Source: Alphaproteobacteria bacterium
GTDB lineage: Bacteria > Pseudomonadota > Alphaproteobacteria > UBA2136 > UBA6156
Length of the DNA: 18,742 bases
Reading direction: 5' to 3'
Assembly (NCBI GenBank): GCA_027489415.1
Contig: JAIXZU010000090.1
Location: forward strand, 1 to 18,742
This document shows positions 6,706 through 13,061 of this stretch, one piece after another; positions within the stretch are counted from its first letter, which is position 1, and each line of letters starts with the position of its first letter. The notes under the pieces are model-generated. The model was not told the DNA's origin. It saw only the letters and a list, made by a program, of their open reading frames with translations, and did no database searches. Both the position numbers and the translations under genes were made by a program.

Positions 6706-8193
6706 ATGTCTTCCGGACAAGACTTTCAGAACCAAGTTCGTGAAAGGGGGAATATTCCTCCCGCTCTACACATTTTCCAGCAATTCGGCGACCTATCACC
6801 CATCGAGCCCCATTCCAGAAATCTGGGGCACTTCAAGGTCGAAGGCCCGATCATGAGGCTAAAACTCAACCACAGAGATTCTCTGGTCAGCTTGTTTCAA
6901 GCGGCTCTGGACACCCAGTGGAAACTTCATTTCATCAGCAGTGGAAAGAATTGGGGGCTTGGATCCTTCCTGCCTTCGATCGGTCACACACTTATTGTCG
7001 ACTTATCGGCACTTAATTCACTGAAGCTTAATCTGGACGAAGGCGTGGCCCTCATCCAACCAGGTGTCACCCAGCAGCAATTGTACGACGAACTGAAAGA
7101 CACCCAATGGTTCGCCAACATAACCACCTCCAGCGGGTCAACAAGCGTACTTGGCAACGCCCTGCAAAAGGGAGTCGGCTTATGGAGACAGCGCCATCAT
7201 GACATCCTCGGTCTAAGGGTCCTAACCTCCTCGCTCGGAGAGATATCCACCGGAGCCTTAAAATTCGACGAGGCCAATCCAAGAAATTATGCGGATCATG
7301 CAGGCCCCGATCTTACGGGGATCTTCATGCAATCATCGTTAGGTGTCGTGACCGAAGGATTGCTCAAGTTGAACATTAAACCCCGGAAGTTCTATATCTT
7401 CCGCATTGATTTCAATGAACCGGTGTTCTTACAAGCAGTCCACCTTCTCAAGTTTCTTTACCAAATCGGTACGTTGGCTTGTGTGAGCCGTATCTATGAA
7501 AATGCATCAGTCGCCAGCTACGACGGAGCAAAATTGGAAGATCTCCACGGGCAGAGTTTTACCGGTTACTTCTGCATTCCCGACCATGGGCAAAAAACCT
7601 ACACACTCGATGATCTTAGGCAACTGGCGGATTCTTACGGTCTTCCCCAGACATTCATCAGACAGCTTGATCCCGATCAGGAGGGGCTCGCCCCCTTGGA
7701 GAAATCTATTTGCGGCTGTTATCAAGGAAACCCTGCCTTCAATGACCGAATGATTGAAAGCAGTTTCAATGCAACGGCGACAACTATGGACGAAGCTTCC
7801 TCCAAGGGTTGGCTAACCGTTCTTCCCATCCTTCCTTTGAATGGTGAGGCCCTTACCAATGCGCGCAAAATTGTTGGGGAATTTAGAACCCGTTACGGGG
7901 ATTTTGGGATGCTATTCGCCTTCACCATGAATATCATCGAACCCAACGCAGTCGACTTCGTGGTATCGCTAAGGTTCGCACGAACGGAAGAGGCTGCGGA
8001 ACTCGCGCACCATGCCTATTCGGAGCTTTACACCCGGTTCGCGGAATGCGGCTATCTTCCGTACAGGGTCGACACCCAGCGGCAGGATTTCCTTTCTTCC
8101 ATAACCCATCCGTCATCCTTGAAGGTAGGAAAAGCATTGCGTTCCATATTCGATGCCCAAAATGTTTTGGCAAGTTCATCCCATGCCAGCTGA
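6706..8193 (+). CDS. FAD-linked oxidase, PCMH/VAO type
   Basis: 495 aa flavoprotein oxidoreductase of the vanillyl-alcohol oxidase / p-cresol methylhydroxylase fold. The FAD-binding PCMH domain starts near residue 50. Its first phosphate loop is SSGKNWGLG (78-86), followed by LIVDLSALNSL and the second loop TSSGSTSVLGNALQKGVG (141-158). GPDLTGIFMQSSLGVVTEGLLKL (200-222) closes the domain and is highly characteristic. The C-terminus (YRVDTQRQDFL...LRSIFDAQNVLA) matches the family cap end but stops short of the usual APGR tail. There is no signal peptide, so it is probably cytoplasmic. The substrate is unknown; relatives oxidise phenols and other alcohols or amines. The last 11 bases overlap the next gene, implying translational coupling. 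First gene of the cluster, AAGGG ribosome-binding site. Confidence 0.88.
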   Translation: MSSGQDFQNQVRERGNIPPALHIFQQFGDLSPIEPHSRNLGHFKVEGPIMRLKLNHRDSLVSLFQAALDTQWKLHFISSGKNWGLGSFLPSIGHTLIVDLSALNSLKLNLDEGVALIQPGVTQQQLYDELKDTQWFANITTSSGSTSVLGNALQKGVGLWRQRHHDILGLRVLTSSLGEISTGALKFDEANPRNYADHAGPDLTGIFMQSSLGVVTEGLLKLNIKPRKFYIFRIDFNEPVFLQAVHLLKFLYQIGTLACVSRIYENASVASYDGAKLEDLHGQSFTGYFCIPDHGQKTYTLDDLRQLADSYGLPQTFIRQLDPDQEGLAPLEKSICGCYQGNPAFNDRMIESSFNATATTMDEASSKGWLTVLPILPLNGEALTNARKIVGEFRTRYGDFGMLFAFTMNIIEPNAVDFVVSLRFARTEEAAELAHHAYSELYTRFAECGYLPYRVDTQRQDFLSSITHPSSLKVGKALRSIFDAQNVLASSSHAS

Positions 8194-9133
8194 TATCAAA
8201 CATCTTGACCGTATATCATCTGCCCTGGGAAGCGACTCCCGTCAAACTAGCATCACCCCCATGGAAGCAACTCCAACCCCTTGGGCCGAAACCTATCTTG
8301 TGAAAGCCCAGAACAAAACCGGTGTCTTGCGTCTCGTCAAGGATGTCTGTGGAAAGGCAGCCGAATTCGCTATTGAAACCCGGCTTAACGATTATTCTGC
8401 AAAAATCGGAATAGGTCCCCGCCTGCTGATGGTTGATTACCAGTCTGGGAACATGTTGCTGGAGTTTATTGACTCACCCCACCTACACCATCCGACTGAT
8501 GCATTTCTCAGCGCACTGGCAGATAGCCTTGCCAAGCTCCATAGCGAGGAGGTGCTCAACCAGTTCTTCGGTATCGACCTGTTCTCCTATAAGTTCGAAC
8601 AGATAATGAAACTTACCACCAGTTGGTCCCATGAAGCCGATATCTCTTACTTCAAGGAATCTCTGGAGGCTTACCACACTATCGTTGAAACATTGACACA
8701 TTATCCTGTCGAGATGGTTTTCCTGCATAATGATCTCAATTTCACAAACATCTTGTACGATGGTACGCATGTGTACTTCATTGATTGGGATCACGCCCGC
8801 ACTGGTGATTTCCATCAAGATCTCGCCATCGCGATCAATACCTTCCAGCTTTCCGGGGGCCAGTTGGAATTTTTCCTCGCCCACTATTCTCTTGAAAGCG
8901 GTCGATCCGTATCCGATGAAAAACTCCGACTCTACCGCGAGTTGAGTTATCTCCGTTACGGACTGGTCACCCTCGGTTTGTCCGTCCCCCATCTTGACCA
9001 CGACCGTATCCATCACCACCTGACATCTGATATGACGGACTTCAAGTTCGACGCTAGCGATCTTCCATTAACAGAACGAATATACATGTTGAGTCTCAGT
9101 TTCCTTCAAACAGCCAAGGCCTACGGAGAGTAA
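8183..9133 (+). CDS. Small-molecule kinase, choline kinase / aminoglycoside phosphotransferase (APH) fold
   Basis: 316 aa phosphotransferase. I chose the ATG at 8183 rather than the one at 8153 because it shortens the overlap with the upstream oxidase to 11 bases. The catalytic loop HNDLNFTN (182-189) supplies His182, Asp184 and Asn189, and IDWDHA (200-205) supplies the metal-binding Asp201. FIDSPHLHHPTDAFLSALADSLAKLH (95-120) fits the hinge and following helix of choline/thiamine kinase relatives. The N-lobe has ETYLVKA then VLRLVKD, where Lys53 is a candidate ATP-binding lysine. The substrate is likely a hydroxylated small molecule, but neither choline nor an antibiotic can be claimed. It may be a pathway step or a self-protection kinase. 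Confidence 0.85.
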   Translation: MPADIKHLDRISSALGSDSRQTSITPMEATPTPWAETYLVKAQNKTGVLRLVKDVCGKAAEFAIETRLNDYSAKIGIGPRLLMVDYQSGNMLLEFIDSPHLHHPTDAFLSALADSLAKLHSEEVLNQFFGIDLFSYKFEQIMKLTTSWSHEADISYFKESLEAYHTIVETLTHYPVEMVFLHNDLNFTNILYDGTHVYFIDWDHARTGDFHQDLAIAINTFQLSGGQLEFFLAHYSLESGRSVSDEKLRLYRELSYLRYGLVTLGLSVPHLDHDRIHHHLTSDMTDFKFDASDLPLTERIYMLSLSFLQTAKAYGE

Positions 9134-9139
9134 AACGCC

Positions 9140-10078
9140 ATGAACCACATTCTGTCCATTCCACAGATCGGGCTAGAGAGGTCTCACGATATTCTCAATC
9201 TTTCTCAAGAACTTAGTCTGCGTCCCCAACGATATAAGGACTCTCTGGCGGGTAAAAATGTGACTACCGTCTTCTTTCAACCCAGCACACGCACACGGCT
9301 TGGGTTCGAAATCGCAGCCCATCGCCTCGGCGCCACCGTTCTCAGCGTCACGGATATCAAAAGTACCAGATCCGTATCATACTGTGGGGAAAGCCTTGGC
9401 GATTTTGGTTATGTTCTGCACGAGGTAGCTGATGCTGTGGTATTACGCCATTTCGTAGACGGCGCCCCCACCGAACTGGCACAATGCAACCTCGTACCGG
9501 TCATCAACGGAGGTGACGGAAAATCCGACCATCCCACGCAAGGGCTGGGTGATACATTCACCCTCAGGCATCACGGAGTTAATTTGCCCACTTCTACTGC
9601 AGGCATTGTCGGCGACCCTACTATGCGCACTCATGCAAGCCTGATCCATAGCCTGCTCCTGTTCGGCATTAGAAAATTCGTCTTCTGTCTCAACGCCCCC
9701 TGCCAGCCACTTGACCCAGTACTTGCGAAAACCTTGGAAGATAGTAATGCATCGTATTCGCTTGTCTCAAGTACGGAGGAAATTCTTGATTCCTGTGACT
9801 TCATGAGCATCCTGCCCTACAGAATGCCCGACATGCGCAAGGCGCCCGATCTCATCATGGATCTGCCCAGAGAGACCCCAGAATGGTACAAGGTAAACGC
9901 CGCAAAAATCGCAAGGACGAGATCCCGTTGCCTAATTCTTCATGCTGGTCCGCGTGAAGACGAGCTTTCGCCCGACACGGATGGCATCGCGAACTCGTTG
10001 TTCCGCTACCAGATTAAACTAGGCATCTTCGTCAAACAGGCGTGCCTGCTGCATGCCATCAAAAGTGAAAGAAGCTGA
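9140..10078 (+). CDS. Divergent aspartate/ornithine carbamoyltransferase-fold enzyme
   Basis: 312 aa, the length of a catalytic ATCase chain. Carbamoyl-phosphate binding is well kept: FFQPSTRTRLGFE (45-57) with Ser49-Thr-Arg-Thr, VLRH (101-104, equivalent to Arg105), and GDGKSDHPTQ (125-134) with His131 and Gln134. RTHASL (163-168) fits the Arg167 region with a one-residue deletion, and Arg228 fits Arg229. Two acceptor-site residues are changed: the 80s loop reads SVSYCGESL (78-86), so ATCase Lys84 becomes Cys82, and RMP (228-230) puts Pro where Gln231 lies. The later HPLP reads HAGP (268-271). The fold and use of carbamoyl phosphate are well supported, but the acceptor is probably not aspartate. 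No pyrI or pyrC is nearby. It starts 6 bases after the kinase. Confidence 0.88.
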   Translation: MNHILSIPQIGLERSHDILNLSQELSLRPQRYKDSLAGKNVTTVFFQPSTRTRLGFEIAAHRLGATVLSVTDIKSTRSVSYCGESLGDFGYVLHEVADAVVLRHFVDGAPTELAQCNLVPVINGGDGKSDHPTQGLGDTFTLRHHGVNLPTSTAGIVGDPTMRTHASLIHSLLLFGIRKFVFCLNAPCQPLDPVLAKTLEDSNASYSLVSSTEEILDSCDFMSILPYRMPDMRKAPDLIMDLPRETPEWYKVNAAKIARTRSRCLILHAGPREDELSPDTDGIANSLFRYQIKLGIFVKQACLLHAIKSERS

Positions 10079-10079
10079 T

Positions 10080-10505
10080 ATGACTACATTGCTAGTACAT
10101 CTTATTCTGCGCAATAATTCCGGTGAAATTCTGCTCGCACTCCGTGGGGATACCAAGAATTACCCTAACATGCATAGCCTACCCGGCGGGCACGTCGATC
10201 CGGATGACGATTCGCCCCGCTCGGCAGCCATCCGAGAAGCCGCCGAAGAACTCGGAATCCATGTTCGCGCCGAGGATATAACCCAAGTCGTGTCGGGTAA
10301 TCGTTTGGAGGATGGCCGAGAATTCATAGATCATTACTTCCTTTGCTCATCTTGGGAGGGAGAGATCACTAACCTCGAACCCAACAAGTGCCAGAGCCTT
10401 CGATTCACCGCCCCCGGGGAGATCCCCACCTCCACCATTGGATTCGTACAAATAGGCCTGAGATCCTTTCTTGAAGGCTATCAAAATTATAAAATGGAGA
10501 AATAA
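10080..10505 (+). CDS. Nudix hydrolase
   Basis: 141 aa. The ATG at 10080 is one base after the upstream stop and is preferred over 10053, which would overlap the carbamoyltransferase. The Nudix box lies at 36-60: PGGHVDPDDDSPRSAAIREAAEELGI, with the metal-binding REAAEE at 52-57. Compared with the consensus there is one extra residue in the acidic loop, and the usual first Glu is Asp. LLVHLILRNNSGEILLALRG at the N-terminus is the standard first strands. Nudix enzymes cleave nucleoside diphosphates linked to another group. The target here is unknown; it may act on an activated intermediate or remove a toxic one. Single-domain and cytoplasmic. Confidence 0.9.
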   Translation: MTTLLVHLILRNNSGEILLALRGDTKNYPNMHSLPGGHVDPDDDSPRSAAIREAAEELGIHVRAEDITQVVSGNRLEDGREFIDHYFLCSSWEGEITNLEPNKCQSLRFTAPGEIPTSTIGFVQIGLRSFLEGYQNYKMEK

Positions 10506-10506
10506 T

Positions 10507-11307
10507 ATGGAAATTGTTACCCTTAATACCGCAGGTGAACTGAACCGCGACCACATCGAAAAGCTGTTCAACGACGACTACCTCGCCCTCCGCATAAGTG
10601 ACTTCCTTCCCGATCCGGCGGTTCGCGCATTTAAGAAATTCATCCAGACCCAGCATATGGAGGATTATAAATATGTCGGAGTTGAAAACGGTGAGAAAAA
10701 GGAGGTCTATCTCGGTGTAAAACGCGTTGGACGCTCATTCAACACGACTTACGACCAGAGCAATACCAAGGCCCGGGATGAATATTTCGAACTGGCACGC
10801 AAGAACACGACCTTCTTCCGTGAAAAAGTGCCCCATCTCAACCCCGTTGATCATCTACGGCTGCTTTTCGACGAATTGTGGCCGCAACGTGTCGGATTAG
10901 CATGTTACGAGGGCAACAAGACATTCGCAGGTGTACCGCGTATCACCTTCGCCGAGGATTCACCTTCCATGGAGAAGCCTCACTACGACGCACTACCCGC
11001 CAAATTCAAAACACTTCTGAAGCAATTCTCGGTCAATGTGTATCTTGAGATTCCTGACACGGGCGGGGAGCTTGAGATCTGGCCAGAGCGCCCTCTATCT
11101 GCGGACGAGGTCTACCAAGTCGATATGAAAAGCGATTTAAGACAAAAACTTGGGAAATCGGTGCTTTTGAAACCGCTCAAAGGTGAAGCAATCCTTTTCA
11201 ACACCCGACGTGCCCATGCGATCCGTTCTTTTCCAGACGGTTGCAGAATCGGTATGCAAAGTTTCATTGGACTTGAGCAAAACGGAGAGCTAATATTCTG
11301 GTCATAA
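10507..11307 (+). CDS. 2-oxoglutarate/Fe(II)-dependent oxygenase
   Basis: 266 aa. The ATG at 10507 is one base after the Nudix stop; the earlier ATG at 10471 lies inside that gene and is disfavoured. The iron site is visible as HYD (His159, Asp161) and the distal His237 in RRAHAIRSF. Arg247 in GCRIGMQSFIGL fits the 2-oxoglutarate carboxylate ligand. Between them, FSVNVYLEIPDTGGELEIW (174-192) is the typical core strand pattern with the GGELEI turn. Because the motif is HxD and not HxG/A, hydroxylation or desaturation is expected rather than halogenation. The substrate is probably a free small molecule made or modified by the neighbouring enzymes; this is inference from context. Confidence 0.85.
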   Translation: MEIVTLNTAGELNRDHIEKLFNDDYLALRISDFLPDPAVRAFKKFIQTQHMEDYKYVGVENGEKKEVYLGVKRVGRSFNTTYDQSNTKARDEYFELARKNTTFFREKVPHLNPVDHLRLLFDELWPQRVGLACYEGNKTFAGVPRITFAEDSPSMEKPHYDALPAKFKTLLKQFSVNVYLEIPDTGGELEIWPERPLSADEVYQVDMKSDLRQKLGKSVLLKPLKGEAILFNTRRAHAIRSFPDGCRIGMQSFIGLEQNGELIFWS

Positions 11308-11308
11308 C

Positions 11309-11343
11309 CTCCTTCAAGAAACACCCCTATCCCGTTTAAGGAG
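11309..11343 (+). promoter_or_regulatory. Hairpin sequestering the ribosome-binding site of the last operon gene
   Basis: CTCCTTCAA (11309-11317) can pair with TTTAAGGAG (11335-11343) at 8 of 9 positions, burying the strong AAGGAG Shine-Dalgarno that lies 7 bases before the ATG at 11351. The left arm starts two bases after the stop codon of the oxygenase gene (11305-11307). A ribosome terminating there would cover it and free the site, so this is a plausible translational-coupling switch. Confidence 0.5.
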
Positions 11344-11350
11344 AAACTCA

Positions 11351-11938
11351 ATGGAAAATTTTCGAAACGAAGGCACCCTCGTGGTGCTTTATGGCAGGTC
11401 GCGGGCAGGGAAATCTACTTGTCGCAAACATCTGGAGAATATGCACGGCTTTACAAGCATCAGCTCGATCCAGTTCATCAAAGATGAACTGTTCGCACTT
11501 GGCTTGAACGAGGAGGAGGTCAACGGAATATACAAAAAGCAGCCGAACCCTCGCTTATTCGATTCCTCGGCAGGCCGCATGCTCTCACCGGATGAGTACC
11601 AGTCTGCAAGAGTCCACGAGACTTCGATCGCCGAACTGGTGATTTGGAACCGTAAGCGTTTGCTTGAAATGCTTGCGCTCGGCCAGAACGTGGTTTTCGA
11701 CGGTCCGCGCCAGAAAGAACTTTTGGATATGGCCTGGGATGTCTCGGTTGAATACAGGTACCCCCTCCTCACAATCCATCTGGTGCGTCCGGAACTAGAC
11801 CGCCAGGTTCAACATGTATTCGACTCCCTTGCCGACGATTGGCCCTTCCATCTTAAATTAGTGAATGACAAAGGCATTCCTCATCTACTTCAAAGCCTCG
11901 ACTTGGCCATAACTGCTATGGAACTCACAAATTCCTAA
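11351..11938 (+). CDS. P-loop kinase (nucleotide/small-molecule kinase-like)
   Basis: 195 aa single-domain P-loop NTPase. The Walker A motif GRSRAGKST spans 15-23 after the strand TLVVLYG. A hydrophobic strand ending in NVVFDGPRQ (about 113-121) fits the Walker B / substrate-binding position of nucleoside-monophosphate kinase-like and AAA_33-type proteins. LLTIHLVRPELDRQ (about 138-151) and the late VNDKGIPHLLQSLD (about 167-180) also recall dephospho-CoA and phosphomevalonate kinase relatives. It is separated from the oxygenase gene by 43 bases, the only real gap in the operon, and has its own strong AAGGAG. The substrate is unknown. It is the second kinase of the cluster and is followed by the operon terminator. 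Confidence 0.8.
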   Translation: MENFRNEGTLVVLYGRSRAGKSTCRKHLENMHGFTSISSIQFIKDELFALGLNEEEVNGIYKKQPNPRLFDSSAGRMLSPDEYQSARVHETSIAELVIWNRKRLLEMLALGQNVVFDGPRQKELLDMAWDVSVEYRYPLLTIHLVRPELDRQVQHVFDSLADDWPFHLKLVNDKGIPHLLQSLDLAITAMELTNS

Positions 11939-11943
11939 ACTTT

Positions 11944-11970
11944 GACCTGCCCTTTGGGGCAGGTCTTTTT
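11944..11970 (+). terminator. Rho-independent terminator of the six-gene operon
   Basis: A perfect 9-bp stem, GACCTGCCC (11944-11952) with GGGCAGGTC (11957-11965), closes a TTTG loop and is followed by five T residues. It begins 5 bases after the kinase stop codon. This defines the 3' end of the operon. Confidence 0.95.
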
Positions 11971-11984
11971 ATTATTTAGACAGT

Positions 11985-12170
11985 TGGCAGGGTATGGTAC
12001 ATCTCGAAAAATGGGAATTAAGCTCCCATGCCACTCTCTCCCCTCCCCTAGCAATCGGATAAAGCGAAATTTTTCCCTTAATGGCATGAGAGGAGCGATA
12101 TCAATCTGGCAACGCAAAACAGCTCCCATGCTATTTAGTCCCCTTTCCAATTAGACGGTTAAATCTAACC
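11985..12170 (+). repeat. Right-hand degenerate repeats flanking the cluster
   Basis: AGCTCCCATGC occurs at 12021-12031 and again exactly 100 bases later at 12121-12131. The 50 bases from each start agree at about 33 positions, including a CGG at the same offset. The second copy, preceded by TGGCATG (12082-12088) and followed by ACGGTTAA...CTAA (12155-12168), resembles the left-flank module at 6383-6487. GGCAGGGTATGG (11986-11997) also matches 6500-6511 at 11 of 12 positions. ATGGGA/TCCCAT at 12012-12029 can form a small hairpin. Origin unknown. Confidence 0.4.
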
Positions 12171-12181
12171 TATATAATGAA

Positions 12182-12207
12182 TGGCTGGGGAGAAACGACC
12201 AGAATCC
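12182..12207 (-). repeat. Possible relic of the tRNA-Gln 3' end, inverted
   Basis: Read on the complement, the 26 bases match the tRNA-Gln 3' portion (6217-6242) at 20 positions. This includes an unbroken run of 11, CTCCCCAGCCA, which is the whole acceptor 3' strand, discriminator and CCA. tRNA 3' ends are classic attachment sites, but a normal excisable element would have the copy in direct orientation. It may be rearranged or coincidental. Confidence 0.3.
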
Positions 12208-12590
12208 AAGCTGACAAAGCTTTCCTACATTAACTTTATTGACCTTCGCTCCCTTCATAAGAAGAGTCAACTCAACAAAGATGGCTCTCACCGCCAACAT
12301 TTCTAACCGACCTCTTCTGGGGGTATATTTGGGGGCACACTACCAGAGTATTGACGATTGCAATCAAATTTATCAATATTTTAGATAGTTGTTTAGGCTC
12401 CTTCCTCCGCCAAAGTTTTCCCTCATAATTTCTGATTTTAACAGAAAATTTAACAGCATAAGCCGCGGAATTGTTGCTCCAATTTTCAGTATGGCGGAGT
12501 CGACTCGATATATAACTTTCTAACACCTAAATGTTGAAAGCACTTATTTGTTGCTTGCAGAGGGATTACTATGTGATTAGTGTTTAAGAG
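12208..12590. other. Gene-free AT-rich spacer before the czc operon
   Basis: No credible gene is seen. Notable are two G5 runs in GGGGGTATATTTGGGGG (12319-12335), a small TTTCTG/CAGAAA hairpin (12429-12447), and a weak promoter-like pair TTATTT (12544-12549) and TACTAT (12567-12572) with 17 bases between them, just before the first small efflux gene. If used, that promoter would probably need an activator. Its usual regulators (a two-component system or a MerR/ArsR protein) are not in the window. Confidence 0.5.
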
Positions 12591-12917
12591 ATGAAACGCA
12601 TTGGCGCCCTTACTGCAGCTTTAGTCATTCTGATGGCTGGTTTTATGTCGGTATGCGTAGCTGATGAGAATTGCTTGAGCGAAGTTGTTACTCCTGCTGC
12701 CCACGGATGCCATGAACTTCTAGAATCCAAGGCCCCCGTGAAGGAAGCCCAGCAAGACCATTGCGGTATATTTTGCCATACCGCTGCTTTCAGCCTTCCT
12801 CAAGTTGCTGGTAGCTTGTATTGCGCCATCACCTTGACCCAAGACCGTCCCCTGAGCATTGATGACACCATCACCCTCGGCCTCTACACGGTTCTCGACC
12901 AACCTCCTCGCGCCTAG
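12591..12917 (+). CDS. Small periplasmic Cys/His protein, CzcI-like
   Basis: 108 aa secreted protein opening the efflux operon. A Sec signal spans about 1-24 (basic MKR, hydrophobic core, VCVA). The mature part is rich in metal ligands: Cys28, His38, Cys40, His41, His57, Cys58, Cys62, His63 and Cys78, and ends in PPRA. Size, position upstream of czcC and ligand content resemble CzcI, a small periplasmic modulator found before czcC in metal-resistance operons, but similarity is by architecture only. An in-frame stop just upstream makes 12591 the only start. The ribosome-binding site (AAGAG touching the ATG) is poor, so translation may be weak. Confidence 0.65.
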   Translation: MKRIGALTAALVILMAGFMSVCVADENCLSEVVTPAAHGCHELLESKAPVKEAQQDHCGIFCHTAAFSLPQVAGSLYCAITLTQDRPLSIDDTITLGLYTVLDQPPRA

Positions 12918-13061
12918 CTTCCCCTTATCCGAAAACGCGCCTGAGCCGTAAACGCTGTTGTTTTGACGCAGCCATAGCCCTCCGTTTTCAACCACCCACC
13001 TAAAAATAGCCAGTTAACGCTAAACACATGCGGACTGGCGCTGTAAACGAAAGTATATACC

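Noticed and set aside
9140..10078. Housekeeping aspartate carbamoyltransferase (pyrB)
   Set aside because: The Lys84 and Gln231 equivalents are replaced, no pyrC or pyrI is adjacent, and the gene sits inside an accessory operon.
10507..11307. Radical halogenase of the BesD/SyrB2 kind
   Set aside because: The iron motif is His-x-Asp (159, 161), while halogenases lack the carboxylate ligand; hydroxylation or a related reaction is more likely.
11985..12170. CRISPR array from the 100-base-spaced repeats
   Set aside because: Only two degenerate copies on this side, no constant repeat-spacer pattern, and no cas genes.
12281..12388. 35-codon plus-strand frame starting MALTAN, reminiscent of integrase N-termini
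   Set aside because: Only the first few residues are suggestive; the frame ends after 35 codons and nothing downstream resembles an integrase.
12272..12526. 84-codon minus-strand open frame in the spacer before the efflux operon
   Set aside because: No motif, no good ribosome-binding site, and it crosses the AT-rich, repeat-like spacer; no integrase or transposase similarity was seen.
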